From Gemmatimonadota bacterium (GTDB taxonomy: Bacteria > Gemmatimonadota > Gemmatimonadetes > Gemmatimonadales > GWC2-71-9), in NCBI GenBank assembly GCA_003222085.1, contig QHUK01000041.1, positions 1 through 53,573 on the forward strand: a stretch of DNA of 53,573 nt. The letters run 5' to 3'. A model generated the notes under the pieces. It did not search any database. It was given only the letters and a program-made list of their open reading frames with translations, and was not told the origin of the DNA. Position numbers and translations under genes: made by a program. This document shows, in pieces, positions 8,665 to 16,626 of this stretch (within the stretch, counting starts at the first letter, position 1; every line of letters begins with the position of its first letter).

Positions 8665-10170
8665 ATGAACCGCACCCTCGCTCCCCTGCCGGCACGGCGT
8701 ATGCCAACGCTGCCGCCGATTGATTCCGCCTCCCGATCGAGTATCCGCATTCTGGTGGTGGATGACGAGCGCACGCTGCGGGAAAGCTGCCACAGCGTGC
8801 TTGAGGCAGAGGGCTACAACGTGGTCGTGGCCGGGCGTGGCAACGAGGCCCGCGACACGCTGAAGCGGCGTCCCTTCGACATCACGCTCGTCGACTGGTT
8901 CATGGGCGAGGTCCCGGGCAGCGAGCTGTTACGGATCGCCCTCGCTACCAACCCGGGCACGATCGTCATCATCATGACGGGGAACCCGTCGGTCGCCTCG
9001 AGCCTCGAGGCGCTCCAGGCGGGGGCATGGGACTACCTGCCGAAGCCGTTCTCCGGCACGCAGCTCCAGATCCTGGTCGGGCGCGCCGCGCACGCGGTGC
9101 TGGTGGCGCGCGAGTCTCGCGCCCTCGCGGAGCAGCGCGCGCAACATCCGGTCGACGGCGACCGGATCGCGGTGCTGGGCGACGCGCCGCTGTTCCGCAA
9201 GGCGATCGCGCTGGCGCGTCGCGTCGCCGCCACCGACGCGTCGGTGTTTCTCACCGGCGAGAGCGGCGCCGGGAAAGAGCTGTTCGCCCAGTTCATCCAC
9301 GACAACAGTCGCCGCTCCAGTCGCTCGCTCGTGGCCGTCAACTGCGCTGCGCTGCCCGAGCCGCTGCTCGAGTCCGAGATGTTCGGCCACTGCAAGGGCG
9401 CCTTCACGGGCGCGGTGCGCGACAAGCCCGGGCTGCTCGAAACCGCCAACGGCGGCACGCTGTTCCTCGACGAGCTGATCGAGATGCCGAAGTCCATCCA
9501 GGCGAAGCTGCTGCGGGTGATCCAGGACGGCGTGGTGCGGCGCGTGGGGAGCGAGACGACCGACGCGGTCGTGAACGTGCGGTTCATCGCGGCCACCAAC
9601 ACCAACCCCGAGCAGGCCGTGCAGGCCGCCCGGCTGCGCGAGGACCTGTACTATCGCCTGCGCGTGGTGCCGATCCACGTCCCCAGCCTGCGCGAGCGTC
9701 CCGACGACATCCCGCTCCTGGCCGAGCGCTTCCTCGCGCACTACTGGGGCCGGCACCGCGATCCGACCACCCCGGTGCCGAAGCTCAGCAAGGGCGCCCT
9801 GTGGGCGCTCGGCGCGCACGCCTGGCCCGGGAACGTCCGCGAGCTGCAAAACGTGATCGAGCATGCGGTCGTGCTGCTCGAGCCCGGCGCGGAAGTCCGC
9901 CCCGAGGACATTCCCTTCATCGAGTCCGGGGCCACCGATCCGGAGAAGCTGGCCGACGAAGAGCCGGAGGGCGACGAATCGAGCTACTACTCCGCCCGCG
10001 ACCGTCTCCTGGCCCGCTTCGACCGGCGCTATCTGACGCGCGTGGTGATGCGGGCGGGCGGTAACCTGTCCAAAGCCGCCCGGCTGGCGCAGGTGGATCG
10101 GACGACGTTCTACCGGCTCATGGAGCGGCACGGCCTCCAGCGCGACCTGCTGACCGGCGGCGCGGAGTGA
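8665..10170 (+). CDS. NtrC-family sigma-54-dependent response regulator
   Basis: 501 residues with the classic three parts. The receiver (27-140) is complete: D33-D34, phospho-acceptor D77, T105 in MTGN and K127 in LPKPF. The AAA+ domain (about 165-400) has Walker A GESGAGKE (198-205), an intact GAFTGA loop (245-250) that contacts sigma-54, and Walker B TLFLDE (265-270). The C-terminus is a Fis-type HTH (NLSKAARLAQVDRTTFYRLM). It should activate RpoN-dependent promoters when phosphorylated. Its stop overlaps the start of the downstream histidine kinase (GTGA), a likely cognate pair. Sigma-54-like sequences upstream of the wzc-type genes and of the epimerase fusion are candidate targets. Confidence 0.95.
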   Translation: MNRTLAPLPARRMPTLPPIDSASRSSIRILVVDDERTLRESCHSVLEAEGYNVVVAGRGNEARDTLKRRPFDITLVDWFMGEVPGSELLRIALATNPGTIVIIMTGNPSVASSLEALQAGAWDYLPKPFSGTQLQILVGRAAHAVLVARESRALAEQRAQHPVDGDRIAVLGDAPLFRKAIALARRVAATDASVFLTGESGAGKELFAQFIHDNSRRSSRSLVAVNCAALPEPLLESEMFGHCKGAFTGAVRDKPGLLETANGGTLFLDELIEMPKSIQAKLLRVIQDGVVRRVGSETTDAVVNVRFIAATNTNPEQAVQAARLREDLYYRLRVVPIHVPSLRERPDDIPLLAERFLAHYWGRHRDPTTPVPKLSKGALWALGAHAWPGNVRELQNVIEHAVVLLEPGAEVRPEDIPFIESGATDPEKLADEEPEGDESSYYSARDRLLARFDRRYLTRVVMRAGGNLSKAARLAQVDRTTFYRLMERHGLQRDLLTGGAE

Positions 10171-11318
10171 CCGTGGCGCGCCCGTCCGCCACGACCACTG
10201 CCGACGTGTCCGCGTCGCCCTTGCCGCCTCCGCCCGCCGTGCGGCCGCGACCGGCGCCGGCCCGGTCACTCGCGGGGGTCACATGCCCGATGCTCACCGC
10301 GGCGATTCGGCGCGCGGAAGAGCGCTGGGCGAGCGACCGGGCCGACGACGACGATCCGGACGGCGTCCCCCGCGCCCTCGCCGCCATCGGCCTGGCAGTG
10401 GACCGGCGGTTCCCGAGCTACTTGCTCTCGCTCGAGCCGCGACCACCGCGGCACGTCACGCAGCGCCTCCTGACCCTCGTGCAATCGGAGCTGTTGCGCT
10501 CCTGGTCGGACGCGTCGCCCAACGCGCCGCTCCGGCTGCTGCGGCATCTCAAGGCGCTCGAAGACGTGCGCGACGCCCTGGAGCAGGATGTCGCGGAGCA
10601 GTTCGGCGCGCAGCTGGGGGGGGCGAACGGGCTGGACTTCCTCGCGCAGATCGTGCATGACCTGCGGTCCCCGCTCACGTCGATCTTGTTCCTCGCCGAG
10701 ACGCTGATGCAGGAGCGCTCGGGCCCGGTGAACGAGCGGCAGCAGCGCCAGCTCGGGCTGATCTACGGCGCCGCGTTCGGCCTCAGCTCGCTCACCAGCG
10801 ATACCATCGAGCTGTCGCGCGGCGGCGACCAGCTGGCGGACGACCGGCCGGCGCCCTTGTCCGTGGCGGAGCTGCTCGAGTCGGTGTGCGACATCGTCCG
10901 CCCCATCGCGGCCGAGAAGGGCCTCACCGTCGGGCTCACGCTGCCCGCCAACGACCTGCGGCTCGGGCATGCCCTGGCGCTGCGTCGGGTGCTCCTGAAC
11001 CTCACGACCAACGCGCTCAAGTTCACCGAGCGGGGGTCGGTCGAGATGGTGGTCACCGAGCCGTCGCCGACGCGCGTCACCTTCGCCGTGCGTGATACCG
11101 GACCGGGCATCAACCCCGAGGCGCTGTCGAGCCTGTTTCACCCGTTCCGCCGCAGCGCCAAGGCCGGCCGCTACCTCTTCTCGGGCACGGGGCTGGGCCT
11201 CGCGCTGACGCGCCGCCTGGTGCGGGCCATGGGCTCGGAGTTGTGTCTCGAGACGCGCCCCGGTTGGGGCACGCAGTTCTGGTTCGACCTGGAGCTTCCC
11301 CCCGCCGATCCTGCGTGA
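10167..11318 (+). CDS. Soluble sensor histidine kinase
   Basis: 383 residues, no transmembrane segment and no signal peptide, so cytoplasmic. An Ala/Pro-rich N-terminus (1-40) and an unassigned helical region (40-150) precede the HisKA domain with the phospho-accepting H164 (QIVHDLRSPLTS). The HATPase domain has the N box (LNLTTNALKFT), G1 (DTGPGI) and G2 (GTGLGLAL). It starts with GTG inside the stop of the NtrC-like gene, so the two are translationally coupled and probably form one two-component system. With no periplasmic sensor, the signal is probably intracellular or comes through partner proteins such as the degenerate GGDEF proteins nearby; this is inference. Confidence 0.93.
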   Translation: MTVARPSATTTADVSASPLPPPPAVRPRPAPARSLAGVTCPMLTAAIRRAEERWASDRADDDDPDGVPRALAAIGLAVDRRFPSYLLSLEPRPPRHVTQRLLTLVQSELLRSWSDASPNAPLRLLRHLKALEDVRDALEQDVAEQFGAQLGGANGLDFLAQIVHDLRSPLTSILFLAETLMQERSGPVNERQQRQLGLIYGAAFGLSSLTSDTIELSRGGDQLADDRPAPLSVAELLESVCDIVRPIAAEKGLTVGLTLPANDLRLGHALALRRVLLNLTTNALKFTERGSVEMVVTEPSPTRVTFAVRDTGPGINPEALSSLFHPFRRSAKAGRYLFSGTGLGLALTRRLVRAMGSELCLETRPGWGTQFWFDLELPPADPA

Positions 11319-11334
11319 CGCTGCCGCGGGCGTC

Positions 11335-13725
11335 TCACTCCGGCCCCCGCAGCACCTCCCCCTCCGCGCCCGCGGGCTCGTCCGTCGCCTCGTAGCCTTC
11401 CAAATAGTACGAGTAGTACCGGTATACGCCGCCCAGCCGCACGTCGTTCAGCACGGCGCCCAACACGCGGATCGGGAGGTACTGCAGCACCTCGAGCTTG
11501 GCCTGGGCGAGCTCGCGATCGCTCACGCCCGTGCGCAGCACCAGCAGCATGCTCCCGGTGGCGGTGGCGAGCGCGAAGGCGTCCGCGCCGGCGGCCAGGG
11601 GCGAGCTGTCCACGATGATCACGTCGTAGCCCGGCCGCAGCGCGGCGAGCGCGCGCGGCAGGGCCGCCGAGCCGATCAGGGCCGGCCCCGCGTGGGTGCG
11701 CGTTCCCGCTGCGAGCAACGTGAGCGTACGGTAGGCGGTGCCCTGCAACACTTGCTCGGGGGTCGCATCCCCGGCCAGTAGATCAGTGAGCCCCGGCTTG
11801 CGGGCGAGCTTGAGGACGCGGTGCAACCTGCCGCAGCGGATGTCGCCGTCCACCAGCAGGGTCCGGCTCCCGGCGTCGGCGAACGCCAGCGCCAGATTGG
11901 AGGCCAGAAACGACTTGCCGTCGCTCCGGCCTGCGCTCGTCACGGTCACGACGACCGGGCCCGTGCCGTGGGCGTGCTGGACGTTCAGCCGGATCCCCCG
12001 TACCGCCTCGACGACCTGCATCACGCCGTCGGGCTTCCGGGTGCCGCCGTTGCGAGCGAGGTGCGGCACGGCGCCCAGGATCGGGAGCCCCATCGCCCCG
12101 GTGACCTGCTGCGGGTAGTGCACGCGCCCGTCGGTGTGATCGAGCACCGCCGCGCCCGTCACCCCCGCGCCGAGGCTCGCGAGGAAGGCGAGCGCGATCA
12201 GCAGCGGCCGCCAGTTCTCGGCCGGTTCCTCCGGCTGCACCGCGGGGTCCACGAGTCGCACGTCCGGGATGGCGCTCACCTCGGCGAGCCGGGCCTCCTC
12301 ATAGAGCGTCTGCAGGCTCGCCACCGCCTGCTCCCCGCGCGTCACTTCGCGCTCCAGCCGCGTCTCCTCCACGGCGAGGGGCGGGATGCGCCGCAAGTCG
12401 GTGGCCGCGGAGTCCACCCGCTGCGCGAGCTCCGCTTCCCGGAACGCCATCTCTCGCGTGAGGCTCGTGGCGAGGCCCGGGATCGCCCGGCGTTCGAGCT
12501 CCGCCACCTCGGCCGCGACGCGTCGCACCGCCGGGTTGGCGTCGGCGTAGCGGGTACGCAGGGCGCGCAGCTCGGCCTGCTTCACGGTGAGATCGTGCAA
12601 CGCCTGGCTCAGCTCGGTCGACTTCTGGACGGCGCCGATGGTGGCGAGCGCGTCCACTGCCAGCCCTGAGTCCGGGCGCTGCGCGAGGATGCGACCGATC
12701 GCGTCGCGATCGCGGCGTAGCTCCTCACGATTCACCTTCATCCCGAGCAGACCCGCGAACGCGGGATCGCGTGGGAACTCCATGTTCGGGGTCACCGGCG
12801 CCGCGCCGTCCGCGTATTGCGTCACGGCGCCCACGCGGAATCGCTTGAGCCCGGCTTCGGCGCTCTGCAATTTGTCCCGCGCCCGCTCGAGCTGCCCACT
12901 GAGGATGCCGGTCAGCTGCTGGAGGTTCTCCTTCTTCAGGTCCGCCGCGATGGCGACGAAGCGCTCGGCCACCAGGTTCACGATGGCCGTGACCTCGGCC
13001 GGATCCGACCCGCCCAGCTCGAGCCGCAGGAAGTTCCCGTCCGCATCCGCCGAGGTCTTGAGGCGCTTCGCGAGCAGCTTCGCGGCCTCGTACGGCGCGA
13101 CCACCGTGAAGTCCACCAGGCGGCCGGGCGTGAGCGTGCCGGACGGCGGAACCCAGGCAAACCCCAGCTCCGCCCCGATCGAGTCTCCCACCGTGCCGTG
13201 CAGCTGCACGAGATGCTTCTTGTCGCTGAGCGTGAAGGTCTTCCCGATCGAGTCCACCACGAGCCGGTACAGAGCAGGCCGCACGTGAGGCTTGATCCCG
13301 AACGTCGCGAGCGCGTCCGTGTCGCCGGGCTGGCGCGGGGTCAGATAGAGGCGGTGCCGGCGCACCACGTCCTCCAGCACGACATTCGTTTGCAGCAGGT
13401 CCATCCAGCCGGAGGTGATCGGCAGCTGCCCCTGCCAGATGGGCCCTCGGTCGCGGATGTCTCGCGCCCGCGCGGACGGGACCTGGATCCAGACGGTGGC
13501 CCGCGCGAGGTAGGTCGGGGGGAGCAACAACGACAGTCCGACACCCGCGGCGGTGCCGAACAGCGTGACGCCCAGCACCATCCAACGGTAGCGCCGGGCG
13601 GCCATGAGGTAACGCCGCCACTCGGCCAGCGGCTCGGAGTCGGGACGCAGTGGCGGCGGCGGGTAGCGCGCCACAACCTCCGTTCGCACCGGCTCGAACG
13701 GGACGGGTAGATCGCCGGTCGTCAT
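11335..13725 (-). CDS. Wzc-type polysaccharide co-polymerase / BY-kinase (copy 1)
   Basis: 796 residues: a Wzz-type chain-length domain fused to a bacterial tyrosine kinase. TM1 is at about 48-70 and TM2 at about 506-528, with a long periplasmic coiled-coil region between. The cytoplasmic kinase has a Walker A-like GRSDGKS (about 599-605), Walker A' LLVDGDIR and Walker B VIIVDSS. The tail holds a tyrosine cluster (YRYYSYYLEGYE, about 763-775) for autophosphorylation. It works with Wzy and Wza in polymer length control and export at the inner membrane. GAGGAG lies 12 nt before the ATG. A close paralog with the same architecture is at 16627-19023, on the same strand. It is the last gene of the minus-strand block and has its own leader with sigma-54-like and shared box sequences. 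Confidence 0.95.
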   Translation of the reverse strand: MTTGDLPVPFEPVRTEVVARYPPPPLRPDSEPLAEWRRYLMAARRYRWMVLGVTLFGTAAGVGLSLLLPPTYLARATVWIQVPSARARDIRDRGPIWQGQLPITSGWMDLLQTNVVLEDVVRRHRLYLTPRQPGDTDALATFGIKPHVRPALYRLVVDSIGKTFTLSDKKHLVQLHGTVGDSIGAELGFAWVPPSGTLTPGRLVDFTVVAPYEAAKLLAKRLKTSADADGNFLRLELGGSDPAEVTAIVNLVAERFVAIAADLKKENLQQLTGILSGQLERARDKLQSAEAGLKRFRVGAVTQYADGAAPVTPNMEFPRDPAFAGLLGMKVNREELRRDRDAIGRILAQRPDSGLAVDALATIGAVQKSTELSQALHDLTVKQAELRALRTRYADANPAVRRVAAEVAELERRAIPGLATSLTREMAFREAELAQRVDSAATDLRRIPPLAVEETRLEREVTRGEQAVASLQTLYEEARLAEVSAIPDVRLVDPAVQPEEPAENWRPLLIALAFLASLGAGVTGAAVLDHTDGRVHYPQQVTGAMGLPILGAVPHLARNGGTRKPDGVMQVVEAVRGIRLNVQHAHGTGPVVVTVTSAGRSDGKSFLASNLALAFADAGSRTLLVDGDIRCGRLHRVLKLARKPGLTDLLAGDATPEQVLQGTAYRTLTLLAAGTRTHAGPALIGSAALPRALAALRPGYDVIIVDSSPLAAGADAFALATATGSMLLVLRTGVSDRELAQAKLEVLQYLPIRVLGAVLNDVRLGGVYRYYSYYLEGYEATDEPAGAEGEVLRGPE

Positions 13726-13762
13726 GCCCCTGGGGGTCTCCTCGTTAACCTAAGCGAACCAC

Positions 13763-13780
13763 CGCAAGGTCGATACCGCG
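13763..13780 (-). promoter_or_regulatory. Shared leader box upstream of Wzc copy 1
   Basis: On the minus strand CGCGGTATCGACCTTGCG. The same 18-mer with one change (T to C) occurs upstream of Wzc copy 2 at 19056-19073. It lies 38-55 nt before the start codon, downstream of the sigma-54-like element, so it would be in the mRNA leader if that promoter is used. It may be a regulatory site or simply retained after gene duplication. Confidence 0.45.
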
Positions 13781-13817
13781 GCGGCCGGTGGGCGGTCGTC
13801 CTGCTTCCTTCGTAACG

Positions 13818-13833
13818 TGTAACGCAGCTGCTA
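13818..13833 (-). promoter_or_regulatory. Sigma-54-like promoter upstream of Wzc copy 1
   Basis: On the minus strand TAGCAGCTGCGTTACA, aligned to the RpoN consensus TGGCACGnnnnTTGCA. The -24 and -12 elements have correct spacing, but the -24 has AG for GG and the -12 has TTACA for TTGCA. The counterpart before Wzc copy 2 (19163-19178) has the same spacing and the same -12, which supports a shared element. The start codon is about 93 nt downstream. Confidence 0.35.
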
Positions 13834-13869
13834 CAAGATTGCCGGGGGGCGCGCCACGCGCCGCTCGGC

Positions 13870-14757
13870 TCACGCCACTGCTACAGCGACGCGGCGCTCC
13901 GCAACCCGTCGCTCCACACCGAGGCGGCGATTGGCGAGCACCCGACGCTCGCTCTGCCGCCGCGAGCGGAGGATGGCGAGGTGGCCGCGCAGTCGCTCGA
14001 TGCTTGGGACGCCCCGGCCGTACCGCTGCCACGTCCCTGGGTCGAGGAGCAGCTCGCGCACTGGCGCGATGTGGAAATCCTGCGAGAACACCACGCCGTC
14101 GCTGGCCAGGCTGGGAACCACCCCGAGCAGCACCTCCTGCGTTCCCTTGGCCGAATCGCAGTCGATGAACACCACGCGGACGACGTCGGCCACCGGGCTG
14201 CGGGCGAGCGTCGCGGCAAACCATCCCTTGTGAATGGAGCACACGTCCGGCGCCCCGAACCGTTGGAGGGTGGCGCGCAGCGTCGCCTCCGAGGCGACAT
14301 ACTCGCCCGAGAAGTCGTAGCCGCGCTGCTTTTCTTGGGCGGTCATCGGCTCCACGCCCTCGAACGAATCGTAAATGTGGAGCCGATAGCCGTACAGCTC
14401 GCAGACGAGGCTGAACTTGGCGGACGCTCCTCCGTTCCAGCACCCGGCCTCGACCACCACCTCGCCACGACGGGCGCGACGTTGCGCCAACACGGCGCAC
14501 ACACTCGCGATCTCAGAGGGCTGATGCGAATGCAACACATGCCAGTCGATCCTGATGAAGCGCGCGAGCAGCTTGACGCGATCGACCACGCTGAGGGTTC
14601 GAAGCCGCAGCAGCGGCCAGTAACCCCAGACGAAGTAGAGCAGCTTGACGCGCTGGCGATCGAGCTCCCGGGGCAAACGGGGATGGATCCAGCGGACAAA
14701 CCAGTCCTTCAGCCGTTGCTCGCGCGAGGCGGGCGGACTCTCGTAAGGGCGTTTCAT
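13870..14757 (-). CDS. TylF-like SAM-dependent methyltransferase
   Basis: 295 residues. The core contains the class I methyltransferase motif I VVEAGCWNGGASAKF, an acidic strand end (IYDSFEG) and a later VVFIDCDSAKGTQEVL resembling the metal-binding Asp region of TylF/macrocin O-methyltransferases. It probably methylates a sugar hydroxyl in the exported polymer. No signal peptide. The Arg-rich C-terminus (many ERRV pairs) is unusual and may contact membrane or nucleic acid. The ATG at 14757 lacks an obvious ribosome site. It is the last gene of the run starting at 19023, 65 bp after the phosphoesterase. Confidence 0.75.
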   Translation of the reverse strand: MKRPYESPPASREQRLKDWFVRWIHPRLPRELDRQRVKLLYFVWGYWPLLRLRTLSVVDRVKLLARFIRIDWHVLHSHQPSEIASVCAVLAQRRARRGEVVVEAGCWNGGASAKFSLVCELYGYRLHIYDSFEGVEPMTAQEKQRGYDFSGEYVASEATLRATLQRFGAPDVCSIHKGWFAATLARSPVADVVRVVFIDCDSAKGTQEVLLGVVPSLASDGVVFSQDFHIAPVRELLLDPGTWQRYGRGVPSIERLRGHLAILRSRRQSERRVLANRRLGVERRVAERRVAVAVA

Positions 14758-14822
14758 TATGCACACGGGGCGCGCAGCAATTGCCGTGGAGCATGCGGCG
14801 CGGCGCGGAGAAACGCTAGTGC

Positions 14823-15761
14823 CTACCTGCTCGCGAGATATCCCCTGTCGAAAAACTCCGACATATCCGGCGCGCCGGCTGCCGCCTTCGGGAACGCCGA
14901 CACACCGACCGCTTTGAGCGACAACCGCAGGAGACTCTGGTGCTGATACATGGTGGTCGATCGGTAGCCGCGCTTCGCCTTCGGGCTCACCACGACGCAG
15001 GGGATCCGACCGCCGCCGTTCGTGGAGTCGGTCAGGCCGGCTTCGTCGAACACGATGATCAACAAGCCATCCTCCTGGAACGTCGCGCTCTGCACGAGCG
15101 GATCGATGTTGTGCCGCAGCCACGTGTCCGCCGTGCGCAACGGGCAATCGTGCGCATCGCTACACAGGTTGGGAATGATGAAGGCGTAGTCCGGCAGGGC
15201 ATGCGTCGCCAGGTCGGTGGTGAGCTGGGCGAACGGCACCAGGTTCTTCGCTTGCGCGGTGTCGGCCACCACGTCCGAGAAGAGGGCAAAGACGTTGTGC
15301 TTGCGCGCGTAGCGGCCCACGCCGACTCCCCGGTACCCGACGCACGGGAGATCCTCGGCGTACGACTTCCACGTCTTGCCCGCCGCGACCAACGCGCGCA
15401 CCACGTTGTCTCCGCTCACGATGCCGGAGTACCCGTCATCATTGGTGATCGTGTCCCCCACGGTCATCATGAAGTAGTTGCCGATGGAGGGGTGCGCATT
15501 GGCGTAGTACTGGGTCGCCAGGCCGTACGTCCGCGCCAGGCCGTTGAGATACGGCATCGAGGAGTCGCCGATGACGGCGTTGTAGTCGGCGTTTTCCTCG
15601 ACGAGGATGAAGACGTGCCCGAACGGCCCGCGAGCGCCCGGTCCTCTTCCCGCTGCCGCTCCAGCCGTTCCCCCTCCCCCGACGACGCAGCTGTCACGCG
15701 CAGCACCGCACGCCGCCACCACGAGCGCCGAGAGAAGCGCCGCGCCCAGCCGCCAGCTCAC
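14823..15761 (-). CDS. Lipoprotein phosphoesterase (AcpA / phospholipase C superfamily)
   Basis: 312 residues. The signal ends in a lipobox-like VVAAC, so the mature protein is probably lipid-anchored outside the inner membrane. The body matches the phosphoesterase family that includes acid phosphatase AcpA and bacterial phospholipase C: HVFILVEENADYNAVIG near the start (metal-binding E and N), ANAHPSIGNYFMMTVG with the usual catalytic region, IPNLCSDAHDC, and LLIIVFDEAG. It should hydrolyse phosphomonoesters or phosphodiesters in the periplasm or at the surface. The GTG start overlaps the stop of the Wza-like gene, so it is translationally coupled to polysaccharide export. A paralog lies at the right end of the window. 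Confidence 0.85.
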   Translation of the reverse strand: MSWRLGAALLSALVVAACGAARDSCVVGGGGTAGAAAGRGPGARGPFGHVFILVEENADYNAVIGDSSMPYLNGLARTYGLATQYYANAHPSIGNYFMMTVGDTITNDDGYSGIVSGDNVVRALVAAGKTWKSYAEDLPCVGYRGVGVGRYARKHNVFALFSDVVADTAQAKNLVPFAQLTTDLATHALPDYAFIIPNLCSDAHDCPLRTADTWLRHNIDPLVQSATFQEDGLLIIVFDEAGLTDSTNGGGRIPCVVVSPKAKRGYRSTTMYQHQSLLRLSLKAVGVSAFPKAAAGAPDMSEFFDRGYLASR

Positions 15762-16615
15762 TTGAAGATCCTCGTCAGCGTATAGATCGTCACCGGGATG
15801 CCCAGCAGCACCGCCACCAGCTGCGCGGGACCGTACAGGCCGCCGATCGAGCCGGAGCGGGGCACGACGATCGCGTCCCCGGGTTGCAGCTCGAGGTCAT
15901 CGACCGTACTGCCGGCGGCGATGGCGCGGCGCAGTGCGTCCCCTTCCCAGATCGTCTGGCCGTTGCGCTGAATCTTCAACTTGTTGAGCTTGGTCTCGTG
16001 CGTCGTCCCTCCGGCCGCCATCAGCACCGCCGGGATGACGGCGTCGGCCGGCACGCTGTAGTACCCGGGGCGGGCCAGCTCCCCCGAGAGTGCGAGGCCC
16101 ACCAGCGCGCGGGCGTGCACGACGGGGTCCCGGATGTAGCGCGCGATCTCCACGGTGAGCCGCGGCTCGAGCTCCGTGCGCAGCACACCGCGCAGCGACA
16201 CTACTCCGACCACCGGCAGCGTCAATTCCTGGAGCGAGCCGACGGTGAACGTGTCCGAGAGCTGCTGCTCGCTCGATTTGACGACCGGCGTCGCCGCTCC
16301 CGTCAGAGGTGGCTCCGGGTCTTCGACGGCGAGCAGCACCCGGTCGCCCACCCGGAAGTCGCCCTCCCTGAGCCGCCGCTGGATGTAGGTCGTCTCGGCG
16401 CGCACCACCGCGGCAGATACCCCGTTCTCGTATCGGCCCGTGGCGGCCATCCCGACGAGGCGCCGCAGTCGCTCTTCCAGGTCCGCCCGCCGCTGGGTCA
16501 AGCGGTGGGCGGCCGCCGCCGGCGAAGCCGTTTGCGCTTCGCTCCGGGTGAGACCGCACAGCGCGAGGACGCCGAGGGCGAGCGTCACCGGAACGAATGA
16601 AACGGGTCGGGGCAT
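15758..16615 (-). CDS. Wza-type polysaccharide export protein
   Basis: 285 residues from the ATG at 16615, which has AAAGGA 7 nt upstream; a TTG at 16630 is also in frame but overlaps the previous stop. An N-terminal signal peptide ends near SEA-QT. The middle (about 90-180) holds the polysaccharide export (Poly_export) region with FRVGDRVLLAVEDPE and DTFTVGSLQELTLPVVGVVSLRG, followed by an SLBB-like part (ALSGELARPGYYSVPAD, LQPGDAIVVPRSG). The C-terminus has a hydrophobic segment (AQLVAVLLGIPVTIYTL), an amphipathic or membrane-spanning helix as in Wza pores. It lacks a convincing lipobox. It sits between Wzc copy 2 and the phosphoesterase and is probably translated with both. Confidence 0.9.
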   Translation of the reverse strand: MPRPVSFVPVTLALGVLALCGLTRSEAQTASPAAAAHRLTQRRADLEERLRRLVGMAATGRYENGVSAAVVRAETTYIQRRLREGDFRVGDRVLLAVEDPEPPLTGAATPVVKSSEQQLSDTFTVGSLQELTLPVVGVVSLRGVLRTELEPRLTVEIARYIRDPVVHARALVGLALSGELARPGYYSVPADAVIPAVLMAAGGTTHETKLNKLKIQRNGQTIWEGDALRRAIAAGSTVDDLELQPGDAIVVPRSGSIGGLYGPAQLVAVLLGIPVTIYTLTRIFK

Positions 16616-16626
16616 GGGTGATCCTT